The notes below the pieces were generated by a model. It ran no database searches and was not told the DNA's origin. It saw only the letters and a list, made by a program, of their open reading frames with translations. From contig JAEYXD010000014.1 of assembly GCA_023428645.1 (NCBI GenBank), positions 24,295 to 88,294 on the forward strand: a stretch of DNA of 64,000 nt, written 5' to 3'. Below are positions 31,792 to 39,368 of the stretch, piece after piece. Source of the DNA: Pseudomonadota bacterium (GTDB taxonomy: Bacteria > Pseudomonadota > Gammaproteobacteria > Steroidobacterales > Steroidobacteraceae). Within the stretch, counting starts at the first letter, position 1. Every line of letters begins with the position of its first letter. The translations under genes were made by a program, and so were the position numbers.

Positions 31792-33876
31792 ATGAGATTT
31801 TTTCGACGCTCTCTATTTGCGCTCGGCATGGCGGCCACCTTGCCCACGGTCATCTGTCTCGCCGTCGGCACCTTCCTGTTTCTGCGCGCCGAGAGCCGGC
31901 GGGTCGAGGGCGAGACGCTGGCGCGCGCCCAACTCGTCACGATGCTGGCCGATGCTCGACTGCGCGGCGACATTGCCTCGCTCAACGTGCTCAACGGCTC
32001 CGTCTACTTCGAGAACCGCGACTGGCGCGAGTTCTATGCCCGGCTGGTGCGCGCCCGCGCGAACAACCCGCATTGGGTCACGATCCAGCTCTATGACGTG
32101 GCGGCCGGCAGAATGCTGTTCGATCTACGCCGGCCGTACGGCGACCGCGACCTTGCGACGCTGCCTGCCCATGTGCTCGACGAGTTGCAGCGCACGCGCG
32201 AGCCCGTCGTCGGCAACATGACCATGGAGTCCGAACCGCTGGCCCACGTGTACGTGCCCGTCGTTCGCGAGGGCACCTTTCAGTTCGTACTCGTCGCTGG
32301 GTTTCGACCGCACGAGTTTCAGGCGCTCGTCGCGCCGCACGGAGACGACGACAGCGTCGCCGCCATCATCGATCGGGAAGGCATGTTCGTCGCGCGCTCG
32401 CTGGAGCCGGAGATCCGCATCGGCGGTCCAGCGACCGAATTCGTGCGTAACGCGATCACGCGCGCCCCGCAGGGCATCTATCGAGGACGCACGCACGAAG
32501 GCCTGAATAACTACACCGCGTACTACGTGTCGCCGTGGTCGGGGTGGTCGACACACATCGCGATCGCCTCGACGCTCGTCGACGAGCCGATCTCGTGGTC
32601 GTTGATCGTGGCGAGCACCGCGGCGCTCGGCGGCCTGGCGCTCGGCGGCATTCTCGTCGTGCTCGTCCTGCGCGACATGGCGGAGCGACGGCGCGCCGAA
32701 GAAATGTTGCGGCAATCGCAGAAGATGGAAGCGATCGGCCAGCTCACCGGCGGCATCGCGCACGACTTCAACAATCTCCTGACGGCGATCATCGGCAACG
32801 TGGACCTGATTCGCACGCGAGCCGCCGGCAACGAGCGTCTACAGCGGCTCGCTTCGAACGCGCTGGAAGCGGCACGGCGCGGCGCGAAGCTGTCCTCGCA
32901 GCTGCTCGCGTTCTCGCGTCATCAGCGTCTGCAGGTCGCGCCCGTCTCGTTGACGCAGCTGTTGCACGGCATGAGCGACCTCCTCACTCAATCGGTCGGC
33001 CCGACCGTGCAACTCACGATTCATGTCGATCCCGAAGCGGACGCCGTGCTGAGCGATGCGAACCAGCTCGAGCTGGCATTGCTGAACCTGGCCGTAAACG
33101 CCCGCGACGCGATGCCGAACGGCGGCACGCTCGAGATCGATGTGCGCACCGCCGCGCCCCGCAACGTGCGCGGCCTGCCGAAGCGGGCGTACGTCGAGAT
33201 CGCGGTCAAGGACGCCGGCAGCGGCATGACCGAGCACGTGCGCGCCCGCGCGATGGAGCCGTTCTTCACCACGAAGTCCGTGGGCCAAGGCACGGGACTC
33301 GGCTTGTCGCAGGTTTATGGGATCGTGCGCGAGTCCGGCGGCGCCGTGTTCATCGACAGCAAGCCGAACGCCGGCACGACCGTGCGCATGATCCTGCCGG
33401 CCGCACCGCCCGTGCCGGCAACCGCGCCCGCGCGGGGCGATTCCGCGCCGACGATCCCTGTCCCGAGCGTCAATGTGTCGACGCGCGTGCTCGTCGTCGA
33501 CGACGATCGCCAGGTGCGGCGCTTCGTCGCCGAGGCGCTGCGCGGCCAAGGCTTCATCGTCACGGATGTGGCGAACGGCGCTGCCGGCCTCGATGCGCTG
33601 CGCGAAGGCCGCTTCGACCTGCTCGTCGCCGACTTCGCGATGCCAGGAATGAATGGCGCGGAGCTCGTCCGGCGCGCACGCGAGCTGCAGCCCGACCTGC
33701 GCGTGCTGATCGTCTCGGGCTATGCGGACAGCGCCGCATTGGACGACGTGCTGCGCGGCGCACGCCTGTTGCGGAAACCGTTCGCGGTCGCGGAGCTCGC
33801 GGCGGCCGTTACGGAAATCCTCGGTCGGCGCGCGGAAGACACCGCGCTGCATGGATCCGAGCGTGGACCGGCATAG
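31792..33876 (+). CDS. Hybrid sensor histidine kinase with receiver domain
   Basis: A 694-residue membrane sensor. Transmembrane helix 1 is at residues 8-31. A periplasmic sensor region of about 240 residues (dCache/CHASE-like, 35-265) is followed by transmembrane helix 2 at about 270-294. The dimerisation domain has GGIAHDFNNLL with phospho-acceptor His324. The ATPase domain shows NLAVNARDAM (N box), DAGSGM, and GTGLGLSQV. A C-terminal receiver (about 563-680) shows VVDDD, phospho-acceptor Asp in LLVADFAMPGMNG and Lys in LLRKPF. The HDFNNLL type is common in kinases with their own receiver. No separate output regulator is adjacent, so phosphotransfer to a distant partner is likely. Confidence 0.92.
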   Translation: MRFFRRSLFALGMAATLPTVICLAVGTFLFLRAESRRVEGETLARAQLVTMLADARLRGDIASLNVLNGSVYFENRDWREFYARLVRARANNPHWVTIQLYDVAAGRMLFDLRRPYGDRDLATLPAHVLDELQRTREPVVGNMTMESEPLAHVYVPVVREGTFQFVLVAGFRPHEFQALVAPHGDDDSVAAIIDREGMFVARSLEPEIRIGGPATEFVRNAITRAPQGIYRGRTHEGLNNYTAYYVSPWSGWSTHIAIASTLVDEPISWSLIVASTAALGGLALGGILVVLVLRDMAERRRAEEMLRQSQKMEAIGQLTGGIAHDFNNLLTAIIGNVDLIRTRAAGNERLQRLASNALEAARRGAKLSSQLLAFSRHQRLQVAPVSLTQLLHGMSDLLTQSVGPTVQLTIHVDPEADAVLSDANQLELALLNLAVNARDAMPNGGTLEIDVRTAAPRNVRGLPKRAYVEIAVKDAGSGMTEHVRARAMEPFFTTKSVGQGTGLGLSQVYGIVRESGGAVFIDSKPNAGTTVRMILPAAPPVPATAPARGDSAPTIPVPSVNVSTRVLVVDDDRQVRRFVAEALRGQGFIVTDVANGAAGLDALREGRFDLLVADFAMPGMNGAELVRRARELQPDLRVLIVSGYADSAALDDVLRGARLLRKPFAVAELAAAVTEILGRRAEDTALHGSERGPA

Positions 33877-33934
33877 AATGAGCGTCGCGAGCGCCGCCCC
33901 TCGCGCCCGTTCCATTCCGCCTCGCGAGCCCGTC

Positions 33935-34627
33935 ATGTCCTACGCCATTCATGAATCCGCATCCGCCGTTACGCTCGAGCCCGCGAACCCCGCCACCGCG
34001 AGCGTGATCTGGCTGCATGGGCTCGGCGCGGACGGCTACGATTTCGTCCCGATCGTCGATGAGCTGAAGCTGCCGCGGACGCTGCCGTTGCGCTTCATTT
34101 TTCCCCACGCGACCGAGCGGCCGGTCACGATCAACAACGGTTTCGTGATGCGCGCGTGGTACGACATCAAGGGCTTGAACCGCGAGGGCCCCGAGGACGA
34201 CGCCGGCATCCGCGAGTCCGAGGGGATCGTTCGCAAGTACATCGAGGCCGAGCTCGCGAGAGGCATTCCGGCGGCCCGCATCGTCATCGCGGGCTTCTCG
34301 CAAGGCGGCGCGATCGCCCTGCAGACGGCGTTGCGTTACGAGGCACCGCTCGCGGGCGTCATGGCGTTGTCGACGTACTTGCCGTTGGGTGCATCGCTCG
34401 CGGCCGAGGCACACGCCGCGAACCGCTCGATTCCGATCCTCATGTGCCACGGCATGCAGGACGGGGTCGTGCCGTTGCAGCTCGGGGAGTGGTCGCGCGA
34501 GGCGCTCACGCACCTCGGCTATCGTGTCGAATGGCGGGCCTATCCGATGCAGCACTCCGTGTGCCTGGAAGAAGTGAACGATATCTCGCGCTGGCTGCAA
34601 CAGCGGCTCGGGGCTGCCACCCCTTGA
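33935..34627 (+). CDS. Carboxylesterase (phospholipase/carboxylesterase family)
   Basis: A 230-residue alpha/beta hydrolase of the bacterial carboxylesterase/acyl-protein thioesterase-like family. WLHGLGADGYDF forms the oxyanion region, GFSQGGAIAL the nucleophile elbow (Ser), CHGMQDGVVP the Asp, and MQHSVCLEE the His. The length fits the family (about 220 residues). ATG 33935 starts the conserved sequence; an in-frame ATG at 33878 would add 19 residues of low-complexity sequence. Cytoplasmic, acting on medium-chain esters or lysophospholipids. Its stop TGA overlaps the TTG start of the transporter gene. Confidence 0.88.
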   Translation: MSYAIHESASAVTLEPANPATASVIWLHGLGADGYDFVPIVDELKLPRTLPLRFIFPHATERPVTINNGFVMRAWYDIKGLNREGPEDDAGIRESEGIVRKYIEAELARGIPAARIVIAGFSQGGAIALQTALRYEAPLAGVMALSTYLPLGASLAAEAHAANRSIPILMCHGMQDGVVPLQLGEWSREALTHLGYRVEWRAYPMQHSVCLEEVNDISRWLQQRLGAATP

Positions 34628-35547
34628 CGCAGGCGCTGCGCGCAACCTACGAGGAGCTGCCGCGCAACACCCGCGGCGCATTGTGGATGGTCGCCTCGGC
34701 GATCACGTTCACGGTGATGACGATGCTCGTCAAGCTGCTCGGCGCGGACTACCCGGCCGCGCTGCAGACCTTCTATCGCCAAGTGGCGGCGACGGTCGTG
34801 CTGTTGCCGATGATCCTCGCGGACCCGCGCGCCGCATTCCGCACCAGCCGCCCGGGAATCCTGCTGTTTCGCGCGCTCGCGGGCACGGCGGGAATGATCT
34901 TGTCGTTCTACGCCTATCAAGAGATGCCGCTCGCGGACGCGAACGCGCTCTCGTTCACGCGCACCCTGTGGGTCGTGCCGCTCGCCGCGATCGTATTGAA
35001 AGAGCAGGTCGGGCCGCGGCGTGTCGCCGCGACGACGATCGGCTTCCTCGGCGCGCTCGTCATGCTGCAGCCGAGCGGCGCACAGAGCGAATACCTGAGC
35101 GTGCCGGCGCTCGCCGCGCTGGCGTCCGCGTTCCTGATCGCGTTGACCGTGACGGGCATGAAACTCATGACGCGCGATCACTCGACGATGACGTTGATGG
35201 CGTGGTCCGCGGCGCTCGGGCTCGTGCTGTCCATTCCGCCCGCGATGTTCGTGTGGCGCTGGCCGGCGCTCGTCGATCTGGTGCTGCTCGCGGCGATGGG
35301 CGTGCTCGGCACGATCACGCAGGCGTGCTACATCAAGGGCATGGCGGAAGGCGATGCGATCGTCATGGCGCCGATCGATTACACACGCCTGGTGTTCGCG
35401 ATCGTGATCGGCTATCTGCTGTTCAGCGAGCTGCCGAACAGTCTCACGCTCGCCGGCGCTGCGGTCATCATCGCCTCGACGCTGTACATCACGATTCGCG
35501 AAAGCCGACTCGGCGTGCCGAAGACACCGCCGGACCGAACCGAGTGA
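34624..35547 (+). CDS. EamA (DMT superfamily) transporter
   Basis: A 307-residue membrane protein with ten predicted helices forming two EamA repeats. The first includes TFYRQVAATVVLL, FRALAGTAGMILSFYAY and DANALSFTRTLWVVPLAAI. The second runs from about residue 160, with LGTITQACYIKGM and YTRLVFAIVIGYLLFSE. Likely a metabolite exporter of unknown substrate. The start is taken as TTG 34624 in the overlap TTGA with the esterase stop, which places a short cytoplasmic segment before helix 1. An ATG further in (34687) would cut into that helix. Confidence 0.87.
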   Translation: MTQALRATYEELPRNTRGALWMVASAITFTVMTMLVKLLGADYPAALQTFYRQVAATVVLLPMILADPRAAFRTSRPGILLFRALAGTAGMILSFYAYQEMPLADANALSFTRTLWVVPLAAIVLKEQVGPRRVAATTIGFLGALVMLQPSGAQSEYLSVPALAALASAFLIALTVTGMKLMTRDHSTMTLMAWSAALGLVLSIPPAMFVWRWPALVDLVLLAAMGVLGTITQACYIKGMAEGDAIVMAPIDYTRLVFAIVIGYLLFSELPNSLTLAGAAVIIASTLYITIRESRLGVPKTPPDRTE

Positions 35548-35652
35548 GCCGCGGCGGCTCGGCCGGCGGGAGCATCCATTCGCAGCTGGATGCCCTCGCC
35601 GCCGAGAACGTCGGCCTTGCGGCCGAGCGTACCAACCGTGTCTCAGGGCCCA

Positions 35653-36063
35653 TCAGCCATGCGCTGCGGTCTGCGCCCTGCTCTGCGCCAGCTTCAGCCT
35701 GCCGCCCGCGAGGTGCAGTGCCGTGAGATTCGAATTCCCGATCGTCTCCACCGCGTTCGCGATGGCCGCTTGCTCGCAGCGAGCGCGCGGCGAATTGCGC
35801 GCCAGTGTGTGCACCCGCGGGTAGCCGCCACAGACCTCGCTCGCGGCCATCCGCAACCGCAGATACAGGCGCTTCGCGTCCGCCGGCTTCGACAGCTCGA
35901 GATCCTCGAACTGGACGACCTGGCTGCGCACATGGGCGGCGCTCGCCGTAGCGTTCGCATTCATTCCGATCAGCAGCAACGCCGCGAGGCCCATCGCACC
36001 GAGCGCAATGTGTTTGGATGCGTCGCGCGTGCGCGGTGATGCAATGCTCGTGAGCTTGTTCAT
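35653..36063 (-). CDS. UrcA family protein
   Basis: A 136-residue exported protein. The signal peptide (about residues 19-43) ends in ATASA/AH. The UrcA motif follows: VVQFEDLELSKPADAKRLYLRLRMAASEVC in outline (about 50-78), then a second Cys in PRARCEQAAIANAV. UrcA proteins are small periplasmic proteins of unknown function common in Xanthomonadales and relatives. GGAGAG lies seven bases before ATG 36063; an ATG two codons upstream is too close to that site. Divergent from the LytS-like kinase gene. Confidence 0.88.
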   Translation of the reverse strand: MNKLTSIASPRTRDASKHIALGAMGLAALLLIGMNANATASAAHVRSQVVQFEDLELSKPADAKRLYLRLRMAASEVCGGYPRVHTLARNSPRARCEQAAIANAVETIGNSNLTALHLAGGRLKLAQSRAQTAAHG

Positions 36064-36285
36064 GATCATTCTCTCCAACGTGTGTCGTACCGATGTCCGC
36101 ATGCGCGCGCGTCGGGGATTCAGATACGGCGGCGCTGAAAAAGGTTGCAGCGTCGGTGGGGGGCGAATTTCGAAATCGCAACTCATGCGACGCGGCCGCC
36201 ACTCCGCCTGCGCAACTGCGGCGACCCGTGCCGGCCGCGCGACGAACGGTTGAGGTTCGCCGGAGCGAGTGCTTATGCTCCGAGC

Positions 36286-37380
36286 GTGAGTGCCGTACCC
36301 GCCATCGCAGACATCAAGGCCGAGCCATGGCGTGCGAATCGCACCATCGTCTTCTGGCTCGTGCACTCGCTGTGCTGGCTCACGTACGGGGTGACGCAAT
36401 ATCTCGGCGCGATCATCTATTCGAAGCCGCCGGGATTCTCGAAGGTGATCGTCGCGAGCACGATAACCGGCTTTTTCGTCAGCGCGCTCCTGCGCAACGT
36501 TTGTCGACGCCTGTGGGGGCATTCGCCGCTGGTCGTCGTGCCGGGCGCCCTCGCCGCCGCGTATGTCGCGGCGCTCGTGTGGCGGTTCGCGGTCAACTTC
36601 GCGTATCTCAAATTTCTGCCCGAGTCCTTCTGGGCGGCCGGCTGGATGGACTATGCCAGCGGCACGATGTCGGCCGCTTATCTGATGGCCTGCTGGATCG
36701 GCGCGTATTTCGCGTTTCGCTATTACGAAGCGACGCGCTTGCAACGCGAGGCGGCGTTGCAGGCAGCCGCGCTCGCGCAGGGGGCGCAGCTGAAAATGCT
36801 GCGTTACCAGCTCAACCCGCACTTCCTGTTCAATTCGCTGAACGCGATCTCCACGCTGATTCTCGACCAGCGCAACGCGACGGCGAACGCCGCGGTCACG
36901 GGCCTGTCGGAGTTCCTGCGCTACACGCTCGATCAAGACCCGATGAAGCGCGTGACGGTGGCTCAGGAGATCGACGTCTTGAACCTGTATCTCGACATCG
37001 AGAAGCTGCGCTTCGGCGCGCGCCTGACGTTGCTCTATCGCATCGAGCCCGACGCGATGAACGCGCTGGTTCCCAGCCTGATCCTGCAGCCGCTGATCGA
37101 GAACGCGATCAAGTACGCGGTCGCACCGCGCGAGCAGGGCGGCACGATCGCGATCGAAGGCACGCTGCGCGGCGGGCGTATCGTACTCGGCGTCGTGGAC
37201 GATGGGCCGGGCATCCGCGATGCCGAGCGGCTCGCGAACGGGCGCGGCGTCGGCATCCGCAATACGCGCGAGCGCCTGCAGGTCCTCTATGGCGAGCGCG
37301 GCAGTGTGGAGCTCGACGATGCGCGGCCCGGACTCGCCGTCCGGCTCATGCTGCCCGCTGAGTTCGCGGCGACACGCTGA
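36286..37380 (+). CDS. LytS-type sensor histidine kinase
   Basis: A 364-residue membrane kinase. About four hydrophobic helices occupy residues 15-150 (IVFWLVHSLCWLTYGV, VIVASTITGFFVSALL, VVVPGALAAAYVAALVW, AYLMACWIGAYFAF in outline). The His_kinase domain has LNPHFLFNSLNAIS, whose His is the phospho-acceptor. The ATPase domain has LILQPLIENAIKYA and VDDGPGI. The likely start is GTG 36286 (VSAVPAIADIK), since sequence before it is not hydrophobic or conserved. It is followed after three bases by its LytTR regulator. Confidence 0.88.
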   Translation: MSAVPAIADIKAEPWRANRTIVFWLVHSLCWLTYGVTQYLGAIIYSKPPGFSKVIVASTITGFFVSALLRNVCRRLWGHSPLVVVPGALAAAYVAALVWRFAVNFAYLKFLPESFWAAGWMDYASGTMSAAYLMACWIGAYFAFRYYEATRLQREAALQAAALAQGAQLKMLRYQLNPHFLFNSLNAISTLILDQRNATANAAVTGLSEFLRYTLDQDPMKRVTVAQEIDVLNLYLDIEKLRFGARLTLLYRIEPDAMNALVPSLILQPLIENAIKYAVAPREQGGTIAIEGTLRGGRIVLGVVDDGPGIRDAERLANGRGVGIRNTRERLQVLYGERGSVELDDARPGLAVRLMLPAEFAATR

Positions 37381-37383
37381 GCG

Positions 37384-38220
37384 ATGAGCACACCCGCCAC
37401 CCCTGCGGCGACGATCACGACGCTCATCGTCGACGACGAGGAACTCGCCCGCCGCGGCATCGAGCTGCGGCTCGCGGAGCACCCGGAATATCGCATCGTC
37501 GCGCAGTGCGCGAACGGCCGGCAGGCGCTGGCAGCGATCGCGCGCGAGCAGCCGCAGCTCATGTTCCTCGACATTCAGATGCCGGGCCTGTCGGGCTTCG
37601 ACGTGATCGCGCGCATTCCGCAGGAGTCGCTGCCGATCATCGTGTTCGTCACGGCGTTCGATCGCTACGCGCTCGGTGCCTTCCAGGCGCAGGCGCTCGA
37701 CTATCTGCTGAAGCCGATCAACGAGGCGCGCTTCGCCCAGACGCTCCGCCGGGTTCGCGAACTGATCGAGCAGCGCAACGCGCTCGCGCAGCGGGCACAG
37801 GTGATGGGCTTGCTCGCGAGCGCGCGCGGCACCGCGGCGCTCGATGAGTCATCGCTGCATCGCGAAGCGCTCGAGCGCATGAAGAACTACGCGGAGATCC
37901 TGCCGATCCGCGAGGACGCGGAGACCGTGCGCCTGAACGTCGCGACGATCGATTGGATCGACGCCGCGGGCGACTACATGTGTGTGCATGCGGAGGGACG
38001 CACGTACGTGTTGCGCGAGACGATGAAATCGCTCGAAACGGTGCTCGACCCGAGGATATTCCAGCGCGTGCATCGTTCGACGATCGTGAACATCAGCCGC
38101 GTGCGGCGCTTGCGTCCGCACACGAACGGCGAATATTTCCTGACGCTCGCGGACGGTCAGGAAATCAAGCTGAGCCGCTCATACCGCGACCGGGTCGACC
38201 AGCTCCTGCAGCGCCGATGA
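37384..38220 (+). CDS. LytTR family response regulator
   Basis: A 278-residue regulator. The receiver domain (about 10-130) has IVDDEE, phospho-acceptor Asp in LMFLDIQMPGLSG and Lys in YLLKPI. The C-terminal LytTR DNA-binding domain (about 170-275) has the motifs IDWIDAAGDYMCVHAEG, RVHRSTIVNISRV and LTLADGQEIKLSRSYRD in outline. It forms a two-component pair with the kinase gene three bases upstream. LytTR regulators bind paired direct repeats; the target here is unknown, though the divergent urcA promoter region (36064-36285) is a candidate. Confidence 0.92.
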   Translation: MSTPATPAATITTLIVDDEELARRGIELRLAEHPEYRIVAQCANGRQALAAIAREQPQLMFLDIQMPGLSGFDVIARIPQESLPIIVFVTAFDRYALGAFQAQALDYLLKPINEARFAQTLRRVRELIEQRNALAQRAQVMGLLASARGTAALDESSLHREALERMKNYAEILPIREDAETVRLNVATIDWIDAAGDYMCVHAEGRTYVLRETMKSLETVLDPRIFQRVHRSTIVNISRVRRLRPHTNGEYFLTLADGQEIKLSRSYRDRVDQLLQRR

Positions 38221-38233
38221 CCGCCCGCGTAGC

Positions 38234-38315
38234 GGAGCACCTTCCGCGCACGCACCGGAGCCTTCCGCGCGTACCGGAGCTCCTTCCGCCTCGCGGAGCG
38301 GAGCACCTTCCGCCC
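38234..38315 (+). repeat. Four imperfect CGGAGCnnCTTCCGC repeats
   Basis: Immediately after the LytTR gene the unit CGGAGC(AC or T)CCTTCCGC occurs four times with variable spacers (copies near 38234, 38265, 38284 and 38303). Each unit is itself a pseudo-palindrome CGGAG...CTTCCG. This could be an array of regulatory sites, a decayed tandem repeat or a terminator variant. Confidence 0.65.
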
Positions 38316-38347
38316 TATCCCTCCGCTGGCGCCAGCTTGCCCATCCG

Positions 38348-38417
38348 CCCCCTCCCCCGCGCGGCGGGGGAGGGTTGGGGAGGGGGCTTCTCCCAAAACA
38401 GCGGGCCTCTCCCAAAA
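38348..38417. repeat. REP-like hairpin plus short direct repeat
   Basis: CCCTCCCCCGC (38350-38360) and GCGGGGGAGGG (38364-38374) form a perfect 11-bp stem with a three-base loop, followed by TTGGGGAGGGGG. Then CTCCCAAAAC occurs twice (about 38390 and 38408). The hairpin is the strongest member of the family also seen at 20452-20487. It separates the LytTR gene from the convergent EamA gene. Confidence 0.7.
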
Positions 38418-38418
38418 C

Positions 38419-39324
38419 CTACGCGTGCGGCCCTTCCGGCCCCGGCACCGGCGTTTGCCGATACAGCGATTTCCGCTGCATCCAAGGGTGAGCGAAGACG
38501 ACGGCAAGGATGATGGCGACGCCGAGATAGAACCTGGCCGCCAGTTCATGCTGCTCGCCGAGCAGCAGGATCGCGAGCACGATGGAGTAGATCGGCTCCA
38601 GATTGACGGCGAGCGCCGTCGAGAACGCGCTGAGCTTACGCAGCGCGACGAGCGACAACGCGAACGGCAGGAGCGTGCAGCCGATCGCGAGCGCCAGCAG
38701 CAGCCCTGCGTCGCGCGACGACGGTAGCGTGAACGGCGACTCTCCCGGCACGACGAACGCCGCGAGCGTGAGCATCACGGCGCCGGCGGCCATCTCGATG
38801 CCCGTGACCGACAACGCCTCGCTGTTGCCGATGAAACGCTTGTTCAAGCAGCTGAAAATCGCGACGAGAAACGCCGACAGCGCGCCGATCGCGATCCCGA
38901 GTCGCATGTCGTTCGGCGTCCCGCCGACGACGAGCATCACGCCCGGCAGCACCGCGAGCCCCAGCGCCAGCTCCCGCGGATCGAACCTGCGCCGCGCGAT
39001 CGCAGGCTCGACGAAGGCGATGAAGACGGAGGTGAGCGCCATGCAGGTGGCGGCGACGGACGCGTTCGAGCGCTTGATCGATTCGTAGAACGTCAACCAA
39101 TGCAGCGCGACGATGACGCCGATGCCGGCGTAGATCGCGATCAGCCGCGGCGACAGCTCGCGCAGCCCGCGCCAGAATTTCGCAATGAACAGCAGCGCGA
39201 CGCTCACGAGCAGCATGCGCCACCAGACGATGGCGAATGCCGGCAGCGTAATCAGCTTGCCGAGAATCGCCGTGAAGCCCCAGAGGACGACGCAGAAATG
39301 GATTTGCAGCCAGGCGCGCGTCAT
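38419..39324 (-). CDS. EamA (DMT superfamily) transporter
   Basis: A 301-residue membrane protein with ten hydrophobic helices in two EamA repeats. It begins LQIHFCVVLWGFTAILGKLI. It has the conserved TFYESIKRSNASVAATCMAL stretch in outline (end of the first repeat) and FSTALAVNLEPIYSIVLAILLLGE near the end of the second, the latter typical of amino-acid or nucleoside exporters of the RhaT/EamA kind. Substrate unknown. It lies 44 bp downstream of the ProRS gene and may share its transcript. Confidence 0.9.
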   Translation of the reverse strand: MTRAWLQIHFCVVLWGFTAILGKLITLPAFAIVWWRMLLVSVALLFIAKFWRGLRELSPRLIAIYAGIGVIVALHWLTFYESIKRSNASVAATCMALTSVFIAFVEPAIARRRFDPRELALGLAVLPGVMLVVGGTPNDMRLGIAIGALSAFLVAIFSCLNKRFIGNSEALSVTGIEMAAGAVMLTLAAFVVPGESPFTLPSSRDAGLLLALAIGCTLLPFALSLVALRKLSAFSTALAVNLEPIYSIVLAILLLGEQHELAARFYLGVAIILAVVFAHPWMQRKSLYRQTPVPGPEGPHA

Positions 39325-39368
39325 GGAGGAGAACAGCCAGCCGCCGCTTGCCGGCCGCTAGCCGCGCA

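Noticed and set aside
35653..37482. 609-codon minus-strand frame joining UrcA with sequence antisense to the LytS kinase
   Set aside because: Only the last 136 codons (UrcA with its own ribosome site and signal peptide) are real; the rest is antisense to the kinase.
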